From assembly GCA_002270465.1 (NCBI GenBank), contig NQOF01000006.1, positions 1 to 64,000 on the forward strand: a stretch of 64,000 nucleotides of DNA, given 5' to 3'. The stretch's first letter is position 1. Each line of letters opens with the position of its first letter. Below are positions 47,915-55,901 of this stretch, one piece after another. This stretch comes from Blautia hominis. GTDB taxonomy: Bacteria; Bacillota; Clostridia; Lachnospirales; Lachnospiraceae. The position numbers and the translations under genes are program-made. The notes beneath the pieces were generated by a model. It had not been told where the DNA came from, made no database searches, and was given only the letters and a program-made list of their open reading frames with translations.

Positions 47915-50188
47915 ATGGATAATTTTCAGGTGTATTTGAACCATATGGAGAGCCTGAGCCATCAGATGAATGACGGGCTCTCCTTTCTTCTTGTCCTGCG
48001 GGGGCAGGTGATGTTTACAACCTTTGGGGAAGCCAGTGTTCTGGACAGCAACAGCCTGGCTGTGATCAATCACAGGGAACTATACTCTGTGGAGAGCCGC
48101 GGGCAGAATATGGTGCTGCTTCTGCGTGTGTCCGGGGAATATCTAAGTACCCGCTGTCCGGAAATACTGAAAAACCGCTATACCTGCAGTTCTGTCAGAG
48201 CACAGTCAGGCACAGAGTCCCTGTATGAGTCCCTGAAGCAGAGCGTTGCGCGTATGGCTTTTGTTTACTTAAAACAGGGGGAGGAGGACAGGCTTCTCTT
48301 TCAATCCGAATTGATGATGGTGCTGCATACCCTGCTGCACCATTTTATTTCCGGGGAGACGTATGAGATGGGGGAGGTCACCCGGGATGGGAAGCTATAT
48401 CCTGTCCTTTCCTATATCAATCAGAATTACAGGAGTCCGATCACGCTGGAACAGCTTGCAGCCCAGGCATACCTGTCGGTGCCGTATCTGTCCAAATTGT
48501 TCCGAAAGGAAACAGGGGTTTCATATCTGGAATATCTGACCAATATCCGGTTAAAGGCCGCTGTACATGATCTTATTTATACCCAAGAGCCGGTGACCAG
48601 GATTGCCATGAACAGCGGGTTTTCGGGAATCAAGACCTTTAACAGCCAGTTTAGGAAAAAGTATGGCTGTTCCCCTGGGGAATACAGAAAAAAGTATGCC
48701 CTTATCAGTGAGAAAGAAAGATCCGGCGGAAATAACAGCACAGTCAGGTCACCGGAATCCCTGGAGGCGCTGGTGCGGTATGTAAGCCGCTTTGAGCCGG
48801 AGGCAGACATGGGAGAGCCTAAGCGCTGTGTACTCAATATAAGGCAGGCGGGAAGGCTCCAGGTGGATTTCCCCAGGAAGATCTTGGATATCGGACATAT
48901 CTTGTCCGCTCTGCAGAGTACGGTACAGATGCAGATCCGGGAGGCCCAGAAGGCCATTGGGTTTGAATATGCCATGTTTGACGGCCTTTTCTTTGAAACG
49001 GAGCATGTACCGGACAGAGAATTGATACATTATTTTCAATGTACGGAAATAATAAAAAATCTGGAACAGATGGGTCTGGTCCCTTTTATCAGAGTCAGCC
49101 TGACACAGCCTGCCCGTGAGGAAAAAGAAAGGCAGCAGTATCTTTTGAGACGTATGAAGCGTCAATTAGAGACTGTATGCGGCAGATTTGAGGAGGAGTA
49201 TCTGGAGCAGTGGCATTTTGAATTGTGTGCACCGGAAAAGGAACTGTCCTTTGTTTTGGAGGCCGCGTCAGTGATAAAGCAGGTCTGTTCCAAGTTCAGA
49301 ACGGGGGTCCTTGTGGGAGAACATCCCTATCCTGCAAAGAAAATGGATTTTGTGATGCACAACCAGTTTCTGCTGCTTGTGGACTTCCTCAGCTTTACCT
49401 CGGACCCGAACCAGGCCCTGGCTCCTGCGGAGGAGACAAAATACCGGGAGTTCCACAGAAACTACCACCACAGGAAACTGGAGGCAGTGAAGGCGTGGAT
49501 GGAAGAGACAGGGGCCAGACTTCCGGTATATCTGACCCATTTTAACACTCTTACGGGAAAGTCCCAGGTGGAGGCAGGGGAGTTTCACAGGACAGCGCTG
49601 ATCGCGGACATGGTCTTTTCCCTGGCCCAGACCACAGCCGGTATGGCTTTTGCCCTGAACCTCTCCAGCAGAGACAATCCCGTGCCTGCACTGCTGTCTT
49701 ATCCCTTAAGTCTTTTTTTGTACAATAATATCAGAAGGCCTCTGTTCTTTACCCTCCGCTCCCTGATGCTTTTGAAGGAGCAGGTGCTTATGTTTGACAG
49801 TCATATTTTAGTGACCATGGACAAGAAAGGAACCTTGGCTGTGCTTATGTATCACCCCTGTTATACAGACCCCTTTCAGTCCCTGGATCATGTGAGAGGA
49901 ACCGGAAATATAAGAAATGTAGATCTGATTCTGCAGAATATGCCAGCAGGCCGTTACCGGATCAAGAGCATAAGATTGGACCGCGACAATGGAAGTCTTT
50001 ATAATAACTGGCTGAAAATGAATTTTTCAAATCCTTTGGAGGAAGATGATATTGTGGAATATCTGGAGAATTTCTGCAATCCATCTATCTCACTTGTGGA
50101 AGAGTCTATTGACGGCAGATATGAGATCCATCAGTCTTTGACACTCAACGCCATTGCTGTTTTTCTCATCAGGCGGGAGGCAGATTAA
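47915..50188 (+). CDS. AraC-family regulator with C-terminal GH39-like domain (757 aa)
   Basis: Three parts: a cupin-like sensor (about 1-150, MNDGLSFLLVLRGQVMFTT), an AraC double helix-turn-helix (about 163-262: ITLEQLAAQAYLSVPYLSKLFRKETG and ITRIAMNSGFSGIKTFNSQFRKKYGCSPGEYR-like), then ~430 residues resembling the TIM barrel and beta domain of GH39 beta-xylosidases (DGLFFETEHVP, WHFELCAPEKEL, YLTHFNTLTGKSQ, GTGNIRNVDL). The barrel is probably a sugar- or peptidoglycan-sensing module. ATG at 47915 follows AGGAGAGCC; an ATG at 47882 is possible. It precedes the CapA/M20 operon, its likely target. Confidence 0.85.
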   Translation: MDNFQVYLNHMESLSHQMNDGLSFLLVLRGQVMFTTFGEASVLDSNSLAVINHRELYSVESRGQNMVLLLRVSGEYLSTRCPEILKNRYTCSSVRAQSGTESLYESLKQSVARMAFVYLKQGEEDRLLFQSELMMVLHTLLHHFISGETYEMGEVTRDGKLYPVLSYINQNYRSPITLEQLAAQAYLSVPYLSKLFRKETGVSYLEYLTNIRLKAAVHDLIYTQEPVTRIAMNSGFSGIKTFNSQFRKKYGCSPGEYRKKYALISEKERSGGNNSTVRSPESLEALVRYVSRFEPEADMGEPKRCVLNIRQAGRLQVDFPRKILDIGHILSALQSTVQMQIREAQKAIGFEYAMFDGLFFETEHVPDRELIHYFQCTEIIKNLEQMGLVPFIRVSLTQPAREEKERQQYLLRRMKRQLETVCGRFEEEYLEQWHFELCAPEKELSFVLEAASVIKQVCSKFRTGVLVGEHPYPAKKMDFVMHNQFLLLVDFLSFTSDPNQALAPAEETKYREFHRNYHHRKLEAVKAWMEETGARLPVYLTHFNTLTGKSQVEAGEFHRTALIADMVFSLAQTTAGMAFALNLSSRDNPVPALLSYPLSLFLYNNIRRPLFFTLRSLMLLKEQVLMFDSHILVTMDKKGTLAVLMYHPCYTDPFQSLDHVRGTGNIRNVDLILQNMPAGRYRIKSIRLDRDNGSLYNNWLKMNFSNPLEEDDIVEYLENFCNPSISLVEESIDGRYEIHQSLTLNAIAVFLIRREAD

Positions 50189-50214
50189 AAAAAGGTAGTC
50201 TTTTTTTAATCTGC
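50180..50214 (+). terminator. Terminator overlapping AraC gene stop
   Basis: GCAGATTAAAAAAAG and CTTTTTTTAATCTGC are perfect 15-base arms with a 5-base loop; the stop codon at 50186-50188 is in the left arm. Confidence 0.8.
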
Positions 50215-50349
50215 TTTTTCTTTTTCATCTAATTAACTAAAAAACATCCCTATTGTTCTTTTTTATGCCCTGTTTTCTTTTCTTTTGTAAAGTTATACTG
50301 TGATCATGAAAACGGCAGAAGCCGGATCACAGAGAAAGCGGGAGAGAAA

Positions 50350-51726
50350 ATGAAGTATAAAACATCAAAACCCATTCAGTGGCTTGCCAGGGCAGCCAGT
50401 GTGGTGATGTGGAATCAGTTCAGGTATCCCCAGCCGGTAAAAGATGTGTATGATGTGGCAGACAACACATTTGAAAAACTGAAATGGGCATACCGGTGCT
50501 GGGTACATCAGCTGGAGAGAGCTGAAAAGGATTCGGGGATCGAGGATTATTTCTCCGAGCAGAAGATGGAATTTACCCTGCCGGAGGATTTTCAGGTGCA
50601 GGAAGAGGTCACTATGTCTGTTGGAGGGGATCTGATGGCAGTGGACTGCCTGACTTATGAAAATACGTCCCACCTGTTTGATGAGATCGCGGATTTTTAT
50701 TTCGGGGCTGACATAACTTGTGCCAATCTGGAATCCACGGTTTTCCATAAGGCACCTCTGGGCAGAAACCAGGTCATGGGGATGCCGGCAAAAATGAACA
50801 CTTCGGAGGCCATGCTGGACCGTTTCTGGCAGGAGGGTGCAGGCATCAACTATTTTTCCACAGCCAATAACCACTGTTTTGATCATGGGGAGGATGGTCT
50901 GTTCGCAACCCTGGACTGCCTGGAAAAGAGAGGATGTTACCATTCCGGTACGAACAGGAACAGGGAGGAGCAGGAGGATGTGCTGGTGATCGAGAAGAAC
51001 GGCATCCGCATTGCCATGCTGTCCTATACCTTTGATATGAACGGGAATCATTATGAGAATAAGGCGCTGATCAATGAAGTCAGATTCAATGACAGGAATC
51101 CGGATCTGTCGCTGGTAAAACGCCATGTGAAAAGAGCCGGAGAAAAGAAAGCGGATATCATTGTGGCCTCTGTCCACTGGGGATGGGAATTTGAACTGTA
51201 TCCGCACAAAAATGTCATAGAGACAGGACACAAGCTGGCTGAAATGGGAATTGACGTGATAATCGGCGGCCACCCCCATGTGTGCCAGCAGATGGAAAAC
51301 TACAAAGGAAGCCTGATCCTGTATTCCATGGGTGATTTCGTGAGTTATCATCCCCTTACAAAAGATTCCAGGCTTACTTATGTGGTGAAGTTCAGAATTG
51401 CAAAAGGAATAGAAAAAGGAAGCGCTGCCGGTACCTGCCGCATCCATGATTTTCAGATCCTTCCTGTCTATATCCTGACAGAGGAGCGGGCAGACGAAAG
51501 CTATGACTGCAGACTGGTGCCGTTTGAAAAGGTGCTGCATGATACGGACATAGACGGAGCCTTCCGGTATGGACTTACGCAAAAAGAGCGAAAGGACCTG
51601 CCAAGGCTCTGGAATAAGGTGTTAATGAAAATACTGCTTCCTTCTAACGGGAAAGATTTGCTTGTAAAGACACAAAAAGAGAGAAGGCCGGAGGCCGGAA
51701 AAGAGAGGGTATCTTATGAAGTATGA
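50350..51726 (+). CDS. CapA-family protein (458 aa)
   Basis: Metallophosphatase-like CapA/PgsA fold, a family named for poly-gamma-glutamate capsule formation. Motifs: SVGGDLMAVDCL (about 91-102), DITCANLESTVF (about 119-130), FSTANNHCFDHGEDGLFATLDCL (about 173-195; NH and D), IVASVHWGWEFE (about 271-282) and IIGGHPHVCQQ (about 302-312). There is no signal peptide, so it is cytoplasmic or atypically exported. First gene of an operon with an AbgB-type hydrolase (11-base overlap) and two membrane proteins; this context points to handling of a glutamyl or N-acyl peptide and not a capsule (inference). Confidence 0.88.
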   Translation: MKYKTSKPIQWLARAASVVMWNQFRYPQPVKDVYDVADNTFEKLKWAYRCWVHQLERAEKDSGIEDYFSEQKMEFTLPEDFQVQEEVTMSVGGDLMAVDCLTYENTSHLFDEIADFYFGADITCANLESTVFHKAPLGRNQVMGMPAKMNTSEAMLDRFWQEGAGINYFSTANNHCFDHGEDGLFATLDCLEKRGCYHSGTNRNREEQEDVLVIEKNGIRIAMLSYTFDMNGNHYENKALINEVRFNDRNPDLSLVKRHVKRAGEKKADIIVASVHWGWEFELYPHKNVIETGHKLAEMGIDVIIGGHPHVCQQMENYKGSLILYSMGDFVSYHPLTKDSRLTYVVKFRIAKGIEKGSAAGTCRIHDFQILPVYILTEERADESYDCRLVPFEKVLHDTDIDGAFRYGLTQKERKDLPRLWNKVLMKILLPSNGKDLLVKTQKERRPEAGKERVSYEV

Positions 51727-53128
51727 AATGCTGGACAGACTGCTGGAGGAAAAGAGGGCAGTGTTTGAGAATGTCAGTGACAGGATCTGGGAGTTTGCAG
51801 AGACACGGTTTCAGGAGAAGCAGTCAGCAGCGCTGCAGAAAGAAACACTGCGGGCAGAAGGATTTGAAATTGAGGAAAATTTGGGCGGCATTGAGACTGC
51901 ATTTAGCGCCAAGTTTGGGGCCGGGCATCCGGTGATCGGGATTTTGGGAGAGTATGACGCGCTTCCGGGAATGTCCCAGAAAGCGGATCTCACAAAAAAA
52001 GAGCCGGAAGCAGAGGGCGCACCGGGACACGGCTGCGGTCACCATCTTCTGGGCACCGGATGTATGGAAGCGGCTGTGGCGGTAAAAGACTATCTCATGA
52101 AAAATCCCATGGAGGGGACTGTGGTCTATTACGGCTGTCCCGGTGAGGAAGGCGGAGCCGGAAAAGCATTTATGGTGAGGGAAGGCTGTTTTGAGGACTG
52201 TGATATCTGTCTGGCCTGGCATCCCTATTCGGCCAATTTCAGTTCGATCTCCACACTGGCAAATGCCCGTATCTTTTATGATTTCCACGGCGTGAGCGCG
52301 CATGCGGCAGCAGCACCCCATCTGGGGAGAAGCGCACTGGATGCGGTGGAGCTTATGAGCGTAGGGGTCAATTATCTGAGAGAGCATATGATACCGGAAG
52401 CCCGTGTGCATTACGCGGTGACGAACGCAGGCGGCGAGGCACCGAATGTGGTTCCGGCTTATGCTCAGGTGCTTTACTCTGTGCGTGCACCGGGAACAGA
52501 GGAACTTCACAAGCTGATCGGGAGAGTGAATAAAGTGGCAGAGGGGGCTGCCATGATGACGGAGACAGAGGTGGAGATCCGTGTGGTGAGCGCCTACTCT
52601 GACGTTCTTCAGAACAAAACCCTGGATCAGCTTGTATTCAGCCATATCCGGGAAATCTATCCTTTGAAATACACGGAGGAGGAGATGGCTTATGCAGAGA
52701 AATTCCATGCAGCCGGGGACCCGGGAGACTGGAAGACATACCAGGGGCTTGCAAGGCAATTTTACGGGGAAAAGGGAAGTGCATTTTTTAAGGGAGCTAT
52801 GGCGGATACCATATTTCCTCCGGTTCCTGTCAAGATGGGTTCCACCGACGTGGGGGATGTGAGCTGGACCGTGCCCACCTCCTGGTTTGGAAGCGCCTGC
52901 TATGCGCTGGGAACCCCCGCCCATTCCTGGCTGGCAGTGGCTCAGGGAAAATCAGGGATCGCAAAAAGAGGGATGGAGGCAGCAGCTTCTGTGATCGCAA
53001 GGACCGCACTGGATATTCTGGAAAATCCCGGAATCGCGGCAAAGGCGAAGGAAGATATGGAAAAGGCAAAAAATGGATTTACATATAAGAGTGTGATCCC
53101 GGCAGAAGTGAAAGCCGGGGCGTTTTAA
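51716..53128 (+). CDS. M20-family amidohydrolase, AbgB-like, second copy (470 aa)
   Basis: Paralogue of the gene at 10464 with the same metal and catalytic motifs: ILGEYDALPGMSQKADL (about 75-91), GHGCGHHLLGTGCMEAAVA (about 103-121), YYGCPGEEGGAGKAFMV (about 138-154), LAWHPYSANFSS, KMGSTDVGDVSWTVPT and LGTPAHSW near the end. Cytoplasmic dipeptide or N-acyl amino acid hydrolase. It overlaps capA by 11 bases and is followed, 16 bases on, by the DUF5058-like transporter gene. Substrate not predictable. Confidence 0.9.
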   Translation: MKYEMLDRLLEEKRAVFENVSDRIWEFAETRFQEKQSAALQKETLRAEGFEIEENLGGIETAFSAKFGAGHPVIGILGEYDALPGMSQKADLTKKEPEAEGAPGHGCGHHLLGTGCMEAAVAVKDYLMKNPMEGTVVYYGCPGEEGGAGKAFMVREGCFEDCDICLAWHPYSANFSSISTLANARIFYDFHGVSAHAAAAPHLGRSALDAVELMSVGVNYLREHMIPEARVHYAVTNAGGEAPNVVPAYAQVLYSVRAPGTEELHKLIGRVNKVAEGAAMMTETEVEIRVVSAYSDVLQNKTLDQLVFSHIREIYPLKYTEEEMAYAEKFHAAGDPGDWKTYQGLARQFYGEKGSAFFKGAMADTIFPPVPVKMGSTDVGDVSWTVPTSWFGSACYALGTPAHSWLAVAQGKSGIAKRGMEAAASVIARTALDILENPGIAAKAKEDMEKAKNGFTYKSVIPAEVKAGAF

Positions 53129-53144
53129 GAGAGGGGGAACTATT

Positions 53145-53861
53145 TTGAACAAGCAGTATTCTTTTGTGGCGAACAGCAGCGTTATGTTTCTCATCTGCGG
53201 GCTGGCGATCCTTGTGGTATTGGTACAGGCAGCCATTTTTTTCAGGGCAGCCTGGAAAGAAGCCATCCGTATTGGATTTACCAGATCAGATCTGATGAAA
53301 GTGGTGAAGAGCAGCACCGTATTTTCCATTGTACCTTCCCTGCCCATTATAATCAGCTATATGATCCTGCTTCCGGCCCTGGGAAAATTCTTTCCCTGGC
53401 TCAGGCTGAGTGTTATCGGTTCCGCCACCTATGAGACCATGGCGGCAAATATGGCGGTTACATCTTACGGATTCAGCAGCCTTGGCAGCGCTGATTTTTC
53501 ACCGGATGTGTTTGGGTCTATTATGTGGGTGGTGACTCTGGGCGTATTTTTATCCAGCATGTCAGCTTTGATCCTGAAAAAATACGATAAAAAAATGCAG
53601 AGTATCACCACAAATAAAAAATCTTTCGGTGCACTGGTGCCGAACATTATGTTTTTAGGCATGATGGCAACCCTGGCAGCACCTTATCTGGTGGATGTGA
53701 CAAATGTGGTATCTCTTTCCACCATCGTGGTGTCTGCGGGTGTTATGATACTTATGGACAAACTGTCTAAAAACTGGAAACCACTGAAGGAGTTTGCATT
53801 TTCCATCAGTATGATATCCGGCATGGCGATGGCTTGTCTGGTGACAAGTCTGATCAAATAG
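53145..53861 (+). CDS. DUF5058-family membrane protein (238 aa)
   Basis: Six or so membrane segments; opening SFVANSSVMFLICGLAILVVLVQAAIFFRAAWKEA and then KSSTVFSIVPSLPIIISYMILLPALGKFFPWLRLSVIGSATYE are characteristic of DUF5058, a family of presumed transporters. Start is TTG at 53145 behind GAGAGGGGG. The next gene, another six-segment protein, starts 12 bases after its stop, so the two may form a two-subunit transporter for the substrate or product of the M20 enzyme. Confidence 0.82.
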   Translation: MNKQYSFVANSSVMFLICGLAILVVLVQAAIFFRAAWKEAIRIGFTRSDLMKVVKSSTVFSIVPSLPIIISYMILLPALGKFFPWLRLSVIGSATYETMAANMAVTSYGFSSLGSADFSPDVFGSIMWVVTLGVFLSSMSALILKKYDKKMQSITTNKKSFGALVPNIMFLGMMATLAAPYLVDVTNVVSLSTIVVSAGVMILMDKLSKNWKPLKEFAFSISMISGMAMACLVTSLIK

Positions 53862-53873
53862 GAGGAACTGGAG

Positions 53874-54593
53874 ATGAAGAAAACAACATCCTCCCCACAG
53901 GAGGGAAATTCATTTAATAACCGCATCCATAACCTGGGCATCACCACCACGCTGATCGTGTGGGTGTTCTTCCTGCTGGTACCCACTGTGGTGTGTATTG
54001 CATTTAAACTGAAAGTGAATGTAAAAGAAATGCTTATTGTGGCAGCTCCCATTGCACTGATATTTATGATCACGGGCATCTGTGAAAAGTTGTCCATGGC
54101 ACCTATCATAGGGCCGGGTGCTGTATATCTGGCATCTTCCACAGGGAATATCCAGAATATGAAACTGCCTGCCGCGCTGAATGCCATGCGTATCATGGAG
54201 TGTGAGGAGGGAAGTGAGAAAGGGCGTGTGGTGTCTATCTTGGCAGTGGCAACCTCCTCCTTTGTGACCACTATCATCGTATTCTGCGGAATGCTGTTTC
54301 TGGCGCCGATCATGACACCGCTGCTCACCAATCCTGTGATCAGTCCGGCTTTTGACAACATGTTTCCCGCGCTGGTAGGCCCCCTTGTCATTCCGGTCCT
54401 GATGAAAAATCTGAAAGTGGCAGTGGTTCCTTTCGCGCTGGCTATGTGTCTTGCCGTGGTGTGCGGAGCCTTTTACTCCACCATCCAGAGTATACTTATG
54501 GCAGTGGTGATACTGGTATCTCTCGGGATATTCGGAACGGTCTATAAGAAGAGAGAGAAAAAGCAGACAGAGGTTTTAGAACAGAACGTGTAA
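53874..54593 (+). CDS. Membrane protein, probable partner of DUF5058 protein (239 aa)
   Basis: Six or seven membrane segments (about 20-40, 50-72, 107-130, 135-165, 170-190, 195-225). No named family is recognised with confidence. It is rich in Ala, Val and Ile with conserved-looking MAPIIGPGAVYLASSTGNI (about 76-94) and FPALVGPLVIPVLMKN (about 165-180). It is 12 bases behind the DUF5058 gene and of the same size, the pattern of a heteromeric carrier. ATG at 53874 follows AGGAGGAAC. Terminator 31 bases after the stop. Confidence 0.78.
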   Translation: MKKTTSSPQEGNSFNNRIHNLGITTTLIVWVFFLLVPTVVCIAFKLKVNVKEMLIVAAPIALIFMITGICEKLSMAPIIGPGAVYLASSTGNIQNMKLPAALNAMRIMECEEGSEKGRVVSILAVATSSFVTTIIVFCGMLFLAPIMTPLLTNPVISPAFDNMFPALVGPLVIPVLMKNLKVAVVPFALAMCLAVVCGAFYSTIQSILMAVVILVSLGIFGTVYKKREKKQTEVLEQNV

Positions 54594-54624
54594 GAAGTAA
54601 AGAGAAAAATAGGGATGTGGGAAC

Positions 54625-54659
54625 GTGTGCCGGACAGAGGTGTTTTCTGTCCGGCACAC
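54625..54659. terminator. Bidirectional terminator
   Basis: GTGTGCCGGACAG (54625-54637) pairs perfectly with CTGTCCGGCACAC (54647-54659), between the converging transporter and regulator genes. Confidence 0.8.
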
Positions 54660-54674
54660 TTGCGTCAAATGCCT

Positions 54675-55337
54675 TTAACTGCCGTTTTCCTTTTCCAGGT
54701 TCCGCAGATGCAGATATACGGTATTTTTAGAAATGCCAAGGCTTTCTGCTGCCTTGATGACAGCATCTTTCATATTGAAAATACCTTTTTCGTACAGGAG
54801 ATGGATGATCTCCTTATTTTTATTGGTAGTGGAGATCATAGGATTGGCGTATATTTTTGTTTTGGCCTCATCCAGGGCGGAGGTGATCAGGTCCTCCACA
54901 TTGTCGCTGAAGGTCTCTGTCACACCGGGGACAATACTGCTTGCAGGGGTGAAGCTTGCCAGGATGCTGGCAAAAGAAACTTCCGTGTGGAAATTGATGC
55001 AAAGAAGGCCGATGATCCGTTTCTTTTCCCCAAGGATAGGAATGGTGGCGGATTTCAGAGTGTTGCCGTTTTTCTTATTAAAGTAACACAGGGCGGCAGG
55101 CTCTTTTTTCTGACGGATATTGTCCAGCATTTTCAGTGCCAGATCTGTGATGGGAGCGCCCTCCACACGTCCGGTGTAATGTCCGTTAATGATTTTTATG
55201 ACAGAGTGCTCCAGGTTCTCCAGGCTGTGGAGAATCAGTTCATATCCGTCCCCTAAATATTCTGCAAGTCCGTCCAGGACTGTCTTATATGATTCCAGAA
55301 TGGTTTTATCTGTTTCTGTCAGGGTAAGGTAATTCAT
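54675..55337 (-). CDS. YheO/DauR-type transcription regulator (220 aa)
   Basis: N-terminal YheO PAS-like sensor (about 10-125: SYKTVLDGLAEYLGDGYELILHSLENLEHSVIKIINGHYTGR, with ICxNxH-like LCINFHTEV) and C-terminal HTH_22 (about 165-215: IHLLYEKGIFNMKDAVIKAAESLGISKNTVYLHLRNLEKENG). DauR of Pseudomonas represses D-amino acid use; here it faces RidA and a D-cysteine desulfhydrase-like gene, which fits. ATG at 55337 follows GAAAGGAGG; the frame to 55391 would include the promoter. Two near-identical operators lie between the divergent starts. Confidence 0.9.
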   Translation of the reverse strand: MNYLTLTETDKTILESYKTVLDGLAEYLGDGYELILHSLENLEHSVIKIINGHYTGRVEGAPITDLALKMLDNIRQKKEPAALCYFNKKNGNTLKSATIPILGEKKRIIGLLCINFHTEVSFASILASFTPASSIVPGVTETFSDNVEDLITSALDEAKTKIYANPMISTTNKNKEIIHLLYEKGIFNMKDAVIKAAESLGISKNTVYLHLRNLEKENGS

Positions 55338-55359
55338 GGCAAAATCCTCCTTTCGTTTT

Positions 55360-55388
55360 ATTATAACTTTTTTAGGAAGGAAACGCAA
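55360..55388 (-). promoter_or_regulatory. Promoter of YheO/DauR-type gene
   Basis: On the minus strand TTGCGT (55388-55383), 17 bp, TATAAT (55365-55360). The operator at 55394-55411 ends five bases from its -35 box. Confidence 0.75.
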
Positions 55389-55393
55389 CATAG

Positions 55394-55463
55394 ACTGAAA
55401 AATATTTCAGTGAAGAGAGTAAAAGAATGAAAAAATATCTATTGACTAAAAAATAGTTTAGTG
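55394..55463. promoter_or_regulatory. Two similar 18-bp operators in divergent promoter region
   Basis: ACTGAAAAATATTTCAGT (55394-55411) and ACTAAAAAATAGTTTAGT (55446-55463) agree at 15 of 18 positions, both near-palindromic. They are 52 bp apart, about five helical turns. The first touches the regulator's promoter, the second fills the spacer of the ridA promoter. Confidence 0.8.
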
Positions 55464-55470
55464 ATATACT
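55442..55470 (+). promoter_or_regulatory. Promoter of ridA operon
   Basis: TTGACT (55442-55447), 17 bp, TATACT (55465-55470), with the second operator inside the spacer. Confidence 0.82.
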
Positions 55471-55512
55471 CTTTAATATGATAAAACGACAGAGAAAAGG
55501 GGGACTGAAATT

Positions 55513-55884
55513 ATGGAAATTATCAGTACAGAAAAAGCACCGGCCGCAATCGGCCCGTATTCACAGGGAATGAGAACGAATGAACTTTTGTTCACTTCAG
55601 GACAGATTCCCATTGACCCGTCTACCGGTGAGGTTGTGGAAGCGGAGATCACCGCTCAGGCAAAGCAGTCTATTGAAAATGTAGGTGCTGTGCTTGCAGC
55701 AGGAGGCAGCAGCTTTGAAAAAGTGGTCAAGACCACCTGCTTTCTGGCGGACATGAAGGATTTTGCAGCGTTTAATGAAGTTTATGCAAAATACTTCACC
55801 ACTAACCCGGCCCGCTCCTGTGTGGCGGTTAAAACACTGCCAAAGGGTGTGCTCTGTGAAGTCGAGGTAATTGCTGAGCGTTAG
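55513..55884 (+). CDS. RidA-family imine/enamine deaminase (123 aa)
   Basis: Trimeric YjgF/YER057c/UK114 protein that hydrolyses reactive 2-aminoacrylate formed by PLP enzymes acting on Ser or Cys. Signatures: STEKAPAAIGPYSQGMR (about 5-21), LLFTSGQIPIDPSTGEVV, CFLADMKDFAAFNEVYAKYF and the active-site Arg in NPARSCVAVKTLPKGVLCEVEVIAE near residue 102. Placement before the PLP desulfhydrase gene (17-base gap) fits its role of clearing that enzyme's intermediate. ATG at 55513 follows AGGGGGAC. Confidence 0.94.
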   Translation: MEIISTEKAPAAIGPYSQGMRTNELLFTSGQIPIDPSTGEVVEAEITAQAKQSIENVGAVLAAGGSSFEKVVKTTCFLADMKDFAAFNEVYAKYFTTNPARSCVAVKTLPKGVLCEVEVIAER

Positions 55885-55901
55885 AGAGGGGGAGAGGAAG
55901 C

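Noticed and set aside
50365-51582. Long minus-strand ORF of 405 codons opposite capA
   Set aside because: Complete overlap with a gene showing clear CapA motifs and a ribosome site; the antisense translation is rich in His, Cys and Leu with no domain, typical of a shadow frame.
51824-52924. Minus-strand ORF of 366 codons opposite the second M20 gene
   Set aside because: Shadow of a well-supported M20 hydrolase; no ribosome site or recognisable domain.
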